DNA of 10,407 nt from REEB85 sp018971455 (GCA_028871195.1 JAGWNT010000115.1:1-10407); one strand, 5' to 3'; shown: positions 1-7,156, numbered from the stretch's first letter. Program-made: numbers and translations. The notes: generated by a model from the letters alone, not told the origin.

Positions 1-593
1 ATGAGTTCGTCCGCGCCATGTACGAGGCGCACAAGACCGTGCCCAGCATCCCGACCTTCCTGATCTGCGACGCGTTGGCGCTGCGCAAATACGGCCTCGG
101 CATGGTGCGCCCGGGCGGGCGGGGGCTGGCACCTTTCCTCGAAGATGGCTATCTGACCCAGGCGCAGGATATTCCCGAGCTGGCGGCCAGGCTCGGGCTG
201 GACGCGCCGGCCCTGGGCGAGACGATCGCCGGCATGAACGCGTACGCCGTCAGCGGCGAGGACCCCGATTTCCATCGCGGCAGCACGCCCTATCAGCGCC
301 ACAATGGCGATGCGGCCCATGGCCCCAATCCCACGCTGGGCCCGATCGCCACAGCGCCCTTCTACGCCGTTCGCCTCTACCCCGGCGATATCGGCGCCGC
401 GCGCGGGTTCGCCGCGGACACCCAGGCGCGTGTGCTCGATGCCGATGAGCGCCCGATCCCCGGCCTCTATGCCTGCGGCAACGACATGCAGTCGATCATG
501 GGCGGCACCTATCCCGGCCCCGGCATCACCATCGGCCCCGGCCTGACCTTCGCCTATATCGCCGTCAACTCGATGGCGAGCCGCGTGGTGTGA
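1..593 (+). CDS. FAD-dependent dehydrogenase, 3-ketosteroid dehydrogenase-like, C-terminal part (5' end outside window)
   Basis: The reading frame is open from the left edge (first full codon at position 3) and ends at TGA 591-593. About 196 C-terminal residues are present, roughly a third of the usual 550-580. Seen: the closing signature GNDMQSIMGGTYPGPGITIG followed by GPGLTFAYIA, which in this superfamily contacts the flavin and closes the active site. The Tyr encoded at 510-512 and the Gly at 522-524 have the Tyr-x3-Gly spacing of 3-ketosteroid delta1-dehydrogenases. FxRGxxxYxR-like and APFYAVRLYPGDIG segments match the two complete paralogues at 590 and 7235. Known: this family removes hydrogens next to a carbonyl, or reduces enoates, using non-covalent FAD in the cytoplasm. 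Inferred: a desaturase of a cyclic ketone, co-translated with the next gene (GTGA overlap). Substrate unknown. The FAD-binding N-terminus cannot be seen. Confidence 0.88.
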   Translation, partial: EFVRAMYEAHKTVPSIPTFLICDALALRKYGLGMVRPGGRGLAPFLEDGYLTQAQDIPELAARLGLDAPALGETIAGMNAYAVSGEDPDFHRGSTPYQRHNGDAAHGPNPTLGPIATAPFYAVRLYPGDIGAARGFAADTQARVLDADERPIPGLYACGNDMQSIMGGTYPGPGITIGPGLTFAYIAVNSMASRVV

Positions 594-2314
594 CGGGGCC
601 GGCCGTGAGCGGAATGGAGTGCGATCTGCTCGTCGTCGGCTCCGGCGCGGGCGGGCTGGCCGCCGCCGTCACCGCGGCACATCTCGGGCTTGATGTCATC
701 GTCGCCGAGAAGGCGGCGCAGTTCGGCGGCACCACCGCCTGGTCGGGCGGCTGGATGTGGGTGCCGCGCAACCCGCTGGCCCAGGAAGTCGGCATCATCG
801 AGGATGAGGAGGCGCCGCGCACCTATCTGCGCCATATCCTGGGCGCGCGGTACGAGCCGGCGCGCGTCGATCGCCTGCTCGCCATGGGCCCGCGCATGGT
901 GCGTTTCTTTCGCACCCACACGGCGCTCGATTTCATCGACGGCAATGCCATTCCGGATTTCCACGCCGAGGCGCCGGGCGGCGCCACCGGCGGGCGTTCG
1001 CTCTGCGCGGCCCCTTTCGACGGGCGGGCCCTGGGCGCGCGTATCCGCGATCTGCGTCCGCCGCTGCGCGAAACCGCGCCGTTCGGCATGGGCATCGCCT
1101 CGGGCGAGGATCTGCGCCGGTTCATGACGATGACCCGCTCCTTCGCGTCGTTCCGCCACGTCGTCGGGCGCGTGCTGCGCCATGCGCGAGACCTGCTGCT
1201 GCATGGCCGCGGCATGCACCTGGTCAACGGCAATGCCCTGGTGGCGCGCCTTTTGAAATCGGCGGATGACGAGCAGGTGCGCCTGCTCGCCGCCAGCCCG
1301 GTCGCGCGCCTGGTGGTGCGCGACGGCGTGGTGACCGGCGCGGTGCTGCGCCGGGGCGGGCAGGATGTGGCGGTTCATGCGCGCCGCGGCGTGGTGCTCG
1401 CTGCCGGCGGGTTCCCGCATGACGTCGCGCGGATTGCGCGCAGCTTCGCCCATGCCCCCACCGGCCGCGAGCATTTCTCGGCGGCGCCCAAGACCAATGC
1501 CGGCGACGGGCTGCGCCTCGGCGAGCAGGCCGGCGGCGTCGTTCGCACCGATCTGGCGGCGGCCGGCGCGTGGGCGCCGGTCTCGCTCGCGCCGCGGCGC
1601 GGGGCCGAGCCCGGCCATTTCCCGCACCTCATCGAGCGGGCCAAGCCCGGCCTGATCGCGGTGCGCCGCAATGGCGCGCGCTTCGCCAACGAAGCGGATT
1701 CCTACCATGACGTGATGGCCGCACTGTTCGCGGCGACGCCGCCGGGCGAGCCGGCGGAGGCGTGGCTCATTGCCGATCACGCCTTCATCCGTCGCTACGG
1801 GCTGGGCGCGGCGCGGCCGGCGCCGGTGCCGCTGTGGCCGTTCCTGCGCTCGGGATATGTCAGGCGCGCGCGCAGCCTCGCCGGGCTCGCCACGCTGTGC
1901 GGTATTGATCCGGCCGGGCTCGCCGCGAGCATCGCAGCGTATAATCCACCGGCCCGCGAGGGGCACGACCCCGCCTTCCATCGCGGCGAGAGCGCCTATA
2001 ACCGCATCCAGGGAGACCGCGATCACGCACCCAATCCGTGCGTGGCGCCGATCGAGACGGCGCCGTTCTACGCGGTGCAGATTCGCCCCGGCAGCCTGGG
2101 CACCTTCGCCGGGCTCTCCACCGACGCCGATGCGCGCGTGATCAATGATGAGGCGCAACCAATCGCCGGCCTTTACGCCGTCGGCAACGACATGTCGAGC
2201 GTGATGGGCGGCACCTACCCGGCGGGCGGCATCACGCTCGGCCCGGCGATGACCTTCGGCTATGTCGCCGCGCATCATGCCGCCGGCGTGCCGCTCGACA
2301 ATAATCGCAACTGA
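590..2314 (+). CDS. FAD-dependent dehydrogenase, 3-ketosteroid dehydrogenase/fumarate reductase flavoprotein superfamily
   Basis: A complete 574-residue flavoprotein. Seen: the dinucleotide-binding motif GSGAGG at residues 17-22 with the ribose-binding Glu40, then GGTTAWSGG (46-54), the mid-protein RRGVVLAAGGF and NAGDG segments of the FAD domain, and the C-terminal YAVGNDMSSVMGGTYPAGG. Tyr543 and Gly547 occupy the positions of the catalytic Tyr/Gly pair of 3-ketosteroid delta1-dehydrogenase. No CxxCH haem motif and no clear signal peptide, so probably cytoplasmic and not a flavocytochrome. The GTG at 590 overlaps the preceding TGA by 4 bp. A GTG at 605 (with GGGG at 594-597) or an ATG at 614 could be the real start, since residues 1-8 add nothing to the fold. 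Inferred role: alpha,beta-desaturation of a cyclic ketone. Tricarballylate-, urocanate- or fumarate-type activities are less likely because the Tyr-x3-Gly pair is kept. Substrate unknown. Confidence 0.9.
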   Translation: MTGPAVSGMECDLLVVGSGAGGLAAAVTAAHLGLDVIVAEKAAQFGGTTAWSGGWMWVPRNPLAQEVGIIEDEEAPRTYLRHILGARYEPARVDRLLAMGPRMVRFFRTHTALDFIDGNAIPDFHAEAPGGATGGRSLCAAPFDGRALGARIRDLRPPLRETAPFGMGIASGEDLRRFMTMTRSFASFRHVVGRVLRHARDLLLHGRGMHLVNGNALVARLLKSADDEQVRLLAASPVARLVVRDGVVTGAVLRRGGQDVAVHARRGVVLAAGGFPHDVARIARSFAHAPTGREHFSAAPKTNAGDGLRLGEQAGGVVRTDLAAAGAWAPVSLAPRRGAEPGHFPHLIERAKPGLIAVRRNGARFANEADSYHDVMAALFAATPPGEPAEAWLIADHAFIRRYGLGAARPAPVPLWPFLRSGYVRRARSLAGLATLCGIDPAGLAASIAAYNPPAREGHDPAFHRGESAYNRIQGDRDHAPNPCVAPIETAPFYAVQIRPGSLGTFAGLSTDADARVINDEAQPIAGLYAVGNDMSSVMGGTYPAGGITLGPAMTFGYVAAHHAAGVPLDNNRN

Positions 2315-2318
2315 TCAC

Positions 2319-2323
2319 GGGAG
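2319..2323 (+). promoter_or_regulatory. Ribosome binding site that fixes the NIPSNAP start
   Basis: GGGAG lies 10 bases before the ATG at 2334. The open frame extends back to an ATG at 2262 inside the previous gene. This site, and the absence of NIPSNAP-like sequence before residue 25 of the longer frame, choose 2334. Confidence 0.6.
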
Positions 2324-2333
2324 TTGCCGCACC

Positions 2334-2948
2334 ATGCAGTATGAAATCGCCACGCTCTGCATCCGCATCGGAGGCATTCCGGCGGCGCTGGAAGGCATCG
2401 CGGCCTTCACCGCCGCGTCCGCGGCGCGCGGCCGGCTGCTCGGCGTGTGGACCGCCGATATCGGCGTGCTCAACGAGATCCATGTGCTGCGCGGCTTTGC
2501 CGACGGCGCGGAGCTGGCCGCCGAGCGGCGCCGCACGCGGGAGGCGGCGAGCCCGTTCAATGCCGGCGACGTGCTGGCGGATTTCCGTCTGGACACCTAC
2601 CAGCCGCTGCCATGCCTGCCGCCGGTGACGCCGGGCCGCTTCGGCGCGGTGTACGAAATCCGCAGCTATGCGCTGAAGCCGGGCGGCGTGCTGCCCACCG
2701 CCGCCGCGTGGGAGGCGGCGCTGCCGGAACGGCTGAAACTCTCGCCGCTCACCTTTGCCGGCTTCACCACCGACGGGCCAGCGCGCTTCGCCCATATCTG
2801 GCCCTATGCCAGCACGAATGACCGCGCGGCGACGCGCGCCGCGGCGGTGGCGCAGGGCATCTGGCCGCCCAAGGGCGGGCCGGCGTGGCTCACCGGCGAC
2901 ATGCGCTCGACGATCGCGCTCCCCGCCGCCTTCTCGCCGCTGGCCTGA
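2334..2948 (+). CDS. NIPSNAP family protein, two tandem domains
   Basis: A 204-residue protein made of two ferredoxin-like (dimeric alpha/beta-barrel) units. The first spans about residues 2-92 and the second about 102-200. Seen: the second unit carries the NIPSNAP signature YEIRSYALKPG (107-117) and the later HIWPYAS (154-160). The first is more divergent, with YEIATLCIRIGG (3-14) and LNEIHVLRGF (46-55). There is no signal peptide or membrane segment. Known: NIPSNAP proteins are widespread and their biochemical role in bacteria is largely undefined. Related dimeric alpha/beta-barrels include small oxygenases, decarboxylases and cyclases. Context: it starts 19 bases after the flavoprotein and ends 3 bases before the TIM-barrel gene, so it is co-transcribed with both. 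Inferred: it assists or follows the flavoprotein step. The same flavoprotein-then-NIPSNAP order recurs at 7235-9421. Confidence 0.85.
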   Translation: MQYEIATLCIRIGGIPAALEGIAAFTAASAARGRLLGVWTADIGVLNEIHVLRGFADGAELAAERRRTREAASPFNAGDVLADFRLDTYQPLPCLPPVTPGRFGAVYEIRSYALKPGGVLPTAAAWEAALPERLKLSPLTFAGFTTDGPARFAHIWPYASTNDRAATRAAAVAQGIWPPKGGPAWLTGDMRSTIALPAAFSPLA

Positions 2949-2951
2949 GCC

Positions 2952-3770
2952 ATGGCGCGCTCCTTCTCGCTGGCCTATCTCACGGCCGAGCGCCTGGCGC
3001 CGGCGGCGGCAATCCGCCTGGCGGCCGAGCTGGGCTACGACAATGTCGGCCTGCGCCTGCTGCCGGCGGCGCCGGGCGGGACATCCTTCCCGCTGCACAC
3101 CGATGCAATCCTGCTGGGCGAGGCATTGGCGGCGCAGCGGGACACCGGCATTGGCGTGTTCGACCTCGAGATCATCCGCATCGGCGCGGCGTTTCGCGCT
3201 GGCGACCATCTGCCATTCTTCGAGGCCGGGCGGCGCCTTGGCGCGCGGGCGATCCTGGTGGCCGGCGACGATCCCGATACCGCCCGCCTCACCGCCTCCT
3301 TCGCGGCGCTCTGCGAGGCGGCGGCGCCGTATGGGCTGACCTGCGACCTGGAGTTCATGCCCTGGACCGCGGTGAAGAACTGCGCCGCGGCCATGCGCGT
3401 GCTGGATGGCGCGGCCCAGCCCAATGCGCGCATCCTCGTGGATGCACTGCATTTCGCTCGGTCCGCCACCACGCTGGCCGAGATCGCGGCGATCCCGCGC
3501 GCACAGCTCGGCTACGCGCAGATATGCGATGCGCCGGCCGAAATTCCGGCAACCGACGAGGGGCTGATCCACACGGCGCGCGCCGAGCGCATGCTGCCGG
3601 GCGAGGGCGGCATCGATCTCGCGGGATTGTTCGCCGCCCTGCCCGCGGACCTGCCGGTGAGCATCGAAATCCCCTCGGCCAGCCGCGTGCCGGTGTTGGG
3701 CGAGCGGGAATGGGCGCGCCAGGCGCTGGCCGCGACGCGGCGCGTGCTGGCGGCGATTCCGCACCGTTGA
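2952..3770 (+). CDS. Sugar phosphate isomerase/epimerase-like TIM barrel; possible 3-dehydroshikimate dehydratase
   Basis: A 272-residue xylose-isomerase-like TIM barrel. Seen: DLEFMPWTAVKN with Glu134, ILVDALHFARS with Asp164 and His167, AQICDAP with Gln190, MLPGEGGIDL (214-223), and SIEIPS with Glu239. Glu134, Asp164, Gln190 and Glu239 sit where this superfamily binds its divalent metal. From memory, bacterial 3-dehydroshikimate dehydratases of the QuiC1 type have a Gln third ligand in a QMADAP-like motif and a PGQG-like loop, where sugar epimerases usually have His. Known reaction of those enzymes: 3-dehydroshikimate to protocatechuate plus water. Finding pcaHG 1.9 kb away supports that reading, but many uncharacterised family members share these motifs, so the substrate is not proven. 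The ATG follows the previous stop by 3 bases, with no clear Shine-Dalgarno, suggesting coupled translation. It lacks the C-terminal hydroxyphenylpyruvate-dioxygenase-like domain of QuiC1. Confidence 0.85.
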   Translation: MARSFSLAYLTAERLAPAAAIRLAAELGYDNVGLRLLPAAPGGTSFPLHTDAILLGEALAAQRDTGIGVFDLEIIRIGAAFRAGDHLPFFEAGRRLGARAILVAGDDPDTARLTASFAALCEAAAPYGLTCDLEFMPWTAVKNCAAAMRVLDGAAQPNARILVDALHFARSATTLAEIAAIPRAQLGYAQICDAPAEIPATDEGLIHTARAERMLPGEGGIDLAGLFAALPADLPVSIEIPSASRVPVLGEREWARQALAATRRVLAAIPHR

Positions 3771-3781
3771 GCACCACGACG

Positions 3782-4630
3782 ATGCGTGTCGGCATCGATT
3801 CCTACTGCTACCACCGCCAGTTCGGCGAGCTCTATCCAGGCCTGGAGCGCGACCCGGGAACGCGCATCGATATATGGCAGTTCCTGGCCCATGCGCACGC
3901 GCTGGGGGTGGACGGTGTTTCGCTCGAGACCTGCTACCTGCCCGATGATCTCGACGTGGCGCGGCTGCGCGCGGCGCTGGAGGCTGTCGGGCTCGATGCG
4001 GTCTGGGCCTGGGGGCATCCGCAGGGCCTCGCTTCCGGCGCGCGGCCCGAGGCGGTGGACGATCTGATCGGTCATATCGGGCTCGCGGCCGCCGCCGGTG
4101 CGCGGGTGATGCGCATCTGTGCCGGCGGGCGGCGCTCCCGGCCGGCCGATTGGGCGACGCATCGGGGCGCATTGCTGCCGCTGCTGGCGCGCCTCGTCGG
4201 ACCGGCCGAGACGCACGGCGTGGTGCTGGCGATCGAGAATCACATCGACCTGCTGGCGGCCGAACTGGTCGAGCTCATCGAGACCATCGGCTCGCCCTGG
4301 CTGGGCGTGTGCTTCGATACCGCCAACAATCTGCGCATGGGCGAGGACCCGCTGGCCGTGGCGCGGCTGCTGGCGCCCCATGCGCGGGCGACGCATGTGA
4401 AGAACATCGTCCGCCGGTCCGGCGCGCCCGGCACCATGGCGGAGTGGCCGAGCACGGCCCTCGATGCCGGCGCGATCGACATTCCCGCCGTGCTCGCCAT
4501 CCTGCGCGGCGCCGGGTATGGCGGCCTGCTGGCGCTGGAGATCGACTATCTCGACCCGGCCTGCGGCGAGGACGCGGAGCCCGCCATCCGGCGCAGCCTT
4601 GCCTTTCTGCGCGGCGCGCTGTCAGCCTGA
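3782..4630 (+). CDS. Sugar phosphate isomerase/epimerase-like TIM barrel
   Basis: A 282-residue second xylose-isomerase-like TIM barrel, clearly different from its neighbour. Seen: SLET at 47-50, GHPQGL at 78-83, LAIENHIDLL with Glu152, VCFDTANNLRMGEDP with Asp179, THVKN with His205, and LALEIDYLDP with Glu253. Glu152, Asp179, His205 and Glu253 form the usual metal-binding set (Glu, Asp, His, Glu) of epimerases and isomerases of this superfamily. Known: members isomerise or epimerise ketoses, or dehydrate polyols and keto-acids. The true substrate here cannot be read from sequence. Start: ATG at 3782, 11 bases after the previous stop, with a weak upstream signal. A TTG at 3767 overlapping the previous TGA as TTGA is an alternative. 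It is the last gene of the leftmost run, and its stop codon lies inside the 3' end of the opposing lysR gene. Confidence 0.85.
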   Translation: MRVGIDSYCYHRQFGELYPGLERDPGTRIDIWQFLAHAHALGVDGVSLETCYLPDDLDVARLRAALEAVGLDAVWAWGHPQGLASGARPEAVDDLIGHIGLAAAAGARVMRICAGGRRSRPADWATHRGALLPLLARLVGPAETHGVVLAIENHIDLLAAELVELIETIGSPWLGVCFDTANNLRMGEDPLAVARLLAPHARATHVKNIVRRSGAPGTMAEWPSTALDAGAIDIPAVLAILRGAGYGGLLALEIDYLDPACGEDAEPAIRRSLAFLRGALSA

Positions 4631-5569
4631 TCCGTCCGCCGCCGCCGGGCCATGGCGCAGCGCGCGGCAGACTTGTTCGAGCCGGGCGCGCAGCCATTTA
4701 TGGGCGGGATCGGCCTGATGGCGCTGGTGCCACACCATGTACATCGGCAGCCGCGCCAGGCCGGCGCTTTCGTCGATGCCGTGCGGAACGCGCACTCTGG
4801 CGAACTCGCCCATCAGCGTGCGGCCGAGCAGGCTGGGCAGGCTCGCCAGCATGGTGCTGCCGCGCAGGAAGGCGGGCACGCCGGCGAAGTTCGGCACCGA
4901 GACGGCGATGTCGCGCTCGATGCCGTGGGCGGCGACCCTGCGGTCGAAATCCAGCCGCTCATTGCCGCTATAGACCACGGTGACGTGGCGGGCGTGCAGA
5001 TACGCCGCCCTGCTCGTCGGCGCCGGCCGGGCGGTCGCGTCGTAGAAGCAGACGTAGCGGTCCTGAAGCAGCCGCTTCTGCACGATATCGGCACCGGCCG
5101 GCGGCAGCGGCGTGATCAGCAAGTCGCAGCGATTTTCGCGCAGCAGGGACGGGCTCGGCGATTCCGACGGGATTACGCGCAGGCTGACGCGCCGGAGCCG
5201 GGATGCCGCCGCGGCGAACAGCGCCGGCAGAAGAAGGTCGCGTTGCAGGTCATTGGCCGCGATGGTCAGCGCCATCTCGCTCTCCGCCGGGTCGAAGGCG
5301 GCGCCGGCGGAAAAGACCCGCATCTCGTCGAGCAGCACGCGGGCGCGCGCCGCCAGCGCATGGGCATGGGCCGTCGCCACGATGCCGCGCCCGCTCTTGG
5401 CGAACAGCGGATCGCGGATGATCCGCCGCAGCCGGGCGAGGCCGTGGCTGACGGCCGATTGCGTCAGGCCCAGGCGCATGGCGGCCGCGGTGACGGACCC
5501 CTCCTCGAGAACGGCGAGGAAGAGCGAGAGGGCGTGGCCGTCGAGGTCCAACTGATCGAAATGGCTCAT
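4622..5569 (-). CDS. LysR-type transcriptional regulator
   Basis: 315 residues, typical for the family. Seen: an N-terminal winged helix-turn-helix at about residues 26-46, SVTAAAMRLGLTQSAVSHGL, then LARLRRIIRDPLFAKSGRG. This is the NahR/NodD/LinR-like style rather than the PcaQ style. An effector domain follows to the C-terminus. Known: such regulators bind palindromes near divergent promoters and activate on binding a pathway metabolite. Context: divergent from pcaH with about 106 bp between starts, so the likely target is pcaHG, plus its own gene. A neighbouring operon is also possible. Start choice: the ATG at 5567-5569 gives a normal N-terminus. The ATG at 5576-5578 adds three residues. 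Neither has a recognisable Shine-Dalgarno, and an in-frame stop lies just upstream (minus strand, 5600-5602). The 3' end overlaps the convergent TIM-barrel gene by 9 bp. Confidence 0.92.
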   Translation of the reverse strand: MSHFDQLDLDGHALSLFLAVLEEGSVTAAAMRLGLTQSAVSHGLARLRRIIRDPLFAKSGRGIVATAHAHALAARARVLLDEMRVFSAGAAFDPAESEMALTIAANDLQRDLLLPALFAAAASRLRRVSLRVIPSESPSPSLLRENRCDLLITPLPPAGADIVQKRLLQDRYVCFYDATARPAPTSRAAYLHARHVTVVYSGNERLDFDRRVAAHGIERDIAVSVPNFAGVPAFLRGSTMLASLPSLLGRTLMGEFARVRVPHGIDESAGLARLPMYMVWHQRHQADPAHKWLRARLEQVCRALRHGPAAADGSG

Positions 5570-5572
5570 GCA

Positions 5573-5592
5573 ATACATGATAACGCATGTAT
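5573..5592. promoter_or_regulatory. Palindrome in the lysR-pcaH gap, probable regulator operator
   Basis: Perfect inverted repeat ATACATG (5573-5579), 6-base spacer ATAACG, CATGTAT (5586-5592). A shifted register pairs AATACAT (5572-5578) with ATGTATT (5591-5597), because ATGTATGTATT repeats the half-site. It lies in the only AT-rich stretch of the gap, immediately upstream of the lysR start and about 85-100 bp before pcaH. That position suits LysR autoregulation and activation of the divergent genes. It does not match the classic T-N11-A spacing exactly. Binding by this LysR is inferred. Confidence 0.5.
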
Positions 5593-5662
5593 GTATTTTT
5601 CACAGGATCGGGCGCATAAAAGCGGCCGGCGGGCCGGGCATTCCCCCCCGCCCAGGGAACAC

Positions 5663-5668
5663 AGGGAA
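5663..5668 (+). promoter_or_regulatory. Ribosome binding site of pcaH
   Basis: AGGGAA lies 7 bases before the ATG at 5676 and decides that start against the longer open frame reaching back to 5568. A second AGGGAA sits at 5654-5659. An out-of-frame ATG-GCA-TGA at 5671-5679 overlaps the chosen start and is probably not used, being only 2 bases from the site. Confidence 0.55.
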
Positions 5669-5675
5669 ACATGGC

Positions 5676-6464
5676 ATGAATGAGCTTGCGCTCGGCGCAT
5701 TTCGGGACAGGACGAACCAGGCCCCACCCGCCCGGCCTTCCGGCGAGGCTGGCAGCCTGTTCCAGCGCGACCGTTCGGTGCAGCCGCCGGCCTACGCTCC
5801 CGGCTACAAGACCTCGGTGCTGCGGTCACCGCGCAACGCGCTGCTCTCGCTGGAATCCTCGCTCTCGGAGCTGACGGGGCCGGTGTTCGGGCACAACGAA
5901 ATCGGGCCGCTCGACAACGACCTGATCCGCAACTACGCCAAGACCGGCGATCCGATCGGCGAGCGGATCATCGTGCATGGCCGCGTGCTCGACGAGAGCG
6001 GGCGCGCCGTGCCGGGCGCGCTGGTGGAGTTCTGGCAGGCCAATGCGGGCGGGCGCTACCGGCACAAGAAGGACACCTACCTGGCGCCGATCGACCCCAA
6101 TTTCGGCGGCTGCGGCCGCACGCTGACGCTGGAGGATGGCAGCTACGCCTTCCGCACCGTCAAGCCGGGCCCGTACCCGTGGCGCAACTACGTCAACAGC
6201 TGGCGGCCGGCGCATATCCATCTGTCGATCTTCGGCACGAGCTTCGGCCAGCGCCTGATCACCCAGATGTATTTCGAGGGCGATCCGCTCATCAGGATCT
6301 GCCCCATCGTCAACACCATCCCCGATCAGGATGCGATCGACCGCCTGATCGCCCCGCTCGATCTCAACGCCTCCGCACCGCTCGACACGCTGGCCTATCG
6401 CTTCGACATCGTGCTGCGCGGACAGCGCTCGACGCTGTTCGAGAATCGCAAGGAGGGGAACTGA
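5676..6464 (+). CDS. pcaH: Protocatechuate 3,4-dioxygenase, beta (iron-binding) subunit
   Basis: 262 residues. Catalyses intradiol ring cleavage of protocatechuate by O2 to 3-carboxy-cis,cis-muconate in the cytoplasm, in complex with PcaG. Seen: the full intradiol core, with QANAGGRYRHK (Tyr128), PGPYPWRN (Tyr167) and SWRPAHIHL (His180, His182). These are the four Fe(III) ligands, matching Tyr408/Tyr447/His460/His462 of the Pseudomonas putida enzyme with identical spacing (39, 13 and 2 residues). Arg177 matches the conserved Arg457. KTSVLRSPRNAL (45-56) and LAYRFDIVLRGQ (239-250) are also typical PcaH blocks. It is about 20 residues longer than the P. putida protein, mostly a low-complexity N-terminal extension (1-25). 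It is followed by pcaG after 3 bases. Probably controlled by the divergent LysR regulator. Other intradiol substrates such as hydroxylated or methoxylated protocatechuates cannot be excluded. Confidence 0.95.
   Translation: MNELALGAFRDRTNQAPPARPSGEAGSLFQRDRSVQPPAYAPGYKTSVLRSPRNALLSLESSLSELTGPVFGHNEIGPLDNDLIRNYAKTGDPIGERIIVHGRVLDESGRAVPGALVEFWQANAGGRYRHKKDTYLAPIDPNFGGCGRTLTLEDGSYAFRTVKPGPYPWRNYVNSWRPAHIHLSIFGTSFGQRLITQMYFEGDPLIRICPIVNTIPDQDAIDRLIAPLDLNASAPLDTLAYRFDIVLRGQRSTLFENRKEGN
6450..6457 (+). promoter_or_regulatory. Strong ribosome binding site of pcaG
   Basis: AAGGAGGG, near-consensus, lies inside the last codons of pcaH and 10 bases before the pcaG ATG at 6468. It should give efficient alpha-subunit synthesis, consistent with the equimolar complex. 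Confidence 0.7.
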
Positions 6465-6467
6465 GCC

Positions 6468-7094
6468 ATGAGCCAGGCACTCGGCTACCTGAAGGAAACC
6501 GCCTCGCAGACCGCCGGCCCCTACGTTCATATCGGCCTCATCCCCGACATGGCGGGGTTCGACATCTTCGAGAACAATTTCGGCAATGTGCTGGTCGGCC
6601 CGCAGACGCAGGGCGAGCGGATCACCATTGAAGGGCGTGTTCTGGACGGCACCGGCACGCCGGTGCGCGACGTGCTGATCGAGATCTGGCAGGCCAACGC
6701 CGCCGGCCGCTACCAGCACAAGGCGGACCAGCAGGACCTGCCGCTCGACGAGCATTTCCGCGGATGGGGACGGGCCGGATCGGATTTCGACACCGGCCTC
6801 TATACCTTCCGGACGATCAAGCCGGGGCCGACGCCGGCGCCCCATGGCCGGCAGTTCGCGCCGCACATCAATCTGTGGATCGTCGCGCGCGGCATCAATA
6901 TCGGCCTGGCGACGCGGCTGTATTTCTCCGACGAGGCCGCGGCGAACGAGACCGATCCGGTGCTGCGCCTGATCGAGCAGGACAGCCGGCGCGCGACCCT
7001 GATCGCCCAGCGCGGCGCGCGCGACGGCGAGACCGTCTATCGCTTCGATATCCATCTCCAGGGCGATCGGGAGACCGTCTTCCTCGACGTCTGA
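6468..7094 (+). CDS. pcaG: Protocatechuate 3,4-dioxygenase, alpha subunit
   Basis: 208 residues, the usual PcaG size. It pairs with PcaH to form the dioxygenase and supplies residues of the substrate pocket but no iron. Seen: ETASQTAGPYVHIGL (10-24) with Tyr19, matching Tyr16 of the P. putida alpha subunit. VARGINIGLATRLYF contains Arg141, matching Arg133, which binds the substrate carboxylate. The typical tail YRFDIHLQGDRETVFLDV is present. The metal site is degenerate, as expected of alpha subunits: the beta-type HIH pair is replaced by APHINLW with a single His133, although a Tyr82 remains in GRYQHK. The start is set by the strong ribosome binding site upstream. No pcaB, pcaD, pcaC or pcaIJ follows, so the muconate product must be processed by genes elsewhere. 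Confidence 0.95.
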   Translation: MSQALGYLKETASQTAGPYVHIGLIPDMAGFDIFENNFGNVLVGPQTQGERITIEGRVLDGTGTPVRDVLIEIWQANAAGRYQHKADQQDLPLDEHFRGWGRAGSDFDTGLYTFRTIKPGPTPAPHGRQFAPHINLWIVARGINIGLATRLYFSDEAAANETDPVLRLIEQDSRRATLIAQRGARDGETVYRFDIHLQGDRETVFLDV

Positions 7095-7156
7095 CGCCGT
7101 GCAACGCCGCCGACCCCGCGCCCGGGGGCGGCGGCCGCGCCCGCCCGGCGCGTAAA

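Noticed and set aside
554..2278. 574-codon open frame on the minus strand opposite the second flavoprotein
   Set aside because: An Arg/Ala/Gly-rich shadow frame created by G/C-biased third positions. It has no recognisable domain, and the plus-strand protein has clear motifs throughout.
590..2314. Flavoprotein as respiratory fumarate reductase or succinate dehydrogenase subunit
   Set aside because: No iron-sulfur or membrane-anchor genes nearby, no haem motifs, and the C-terminal motif is ketosteroid-dehydrogenase-like.
2232..4172. 646-codon minus-strand open frame
   Set aside because: It spans three well-supported plus-strand genes, has a low-complexity Arg-rich composition, and no motif or ribosome site.
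4622..5578. LysR gene as PcaQ, the known regulator of pca genes
   Set aside because: The N-terminal DNA-binding sequence is of the NahR/NodD-like type, and the palindrome does not resemble the PcaQ site I recall, so no symbol is given.
5573..5600. Hairpin followed by TTTTT, resembling an intrinsic terminator on the plus strand
   Set aside because: The stem is 7 bp and AT-rich, it lies in a divergent promoter gap, and no plus-strand gene ends before it. A regulator operator explains it better.
4652..5683. 343-codon plus-strand open frame opposite lysR
   Set aside because: Composition is a mirrored LysR gene. The minus-strand protein has a clear helix-turn-helix and family length.
7108..7152. 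G/C-rich foldable stretch after pcaG as an intrinsic terminator
   Set aside because: No T tract, and the pairing is imperfect and expected by chance at this composition.
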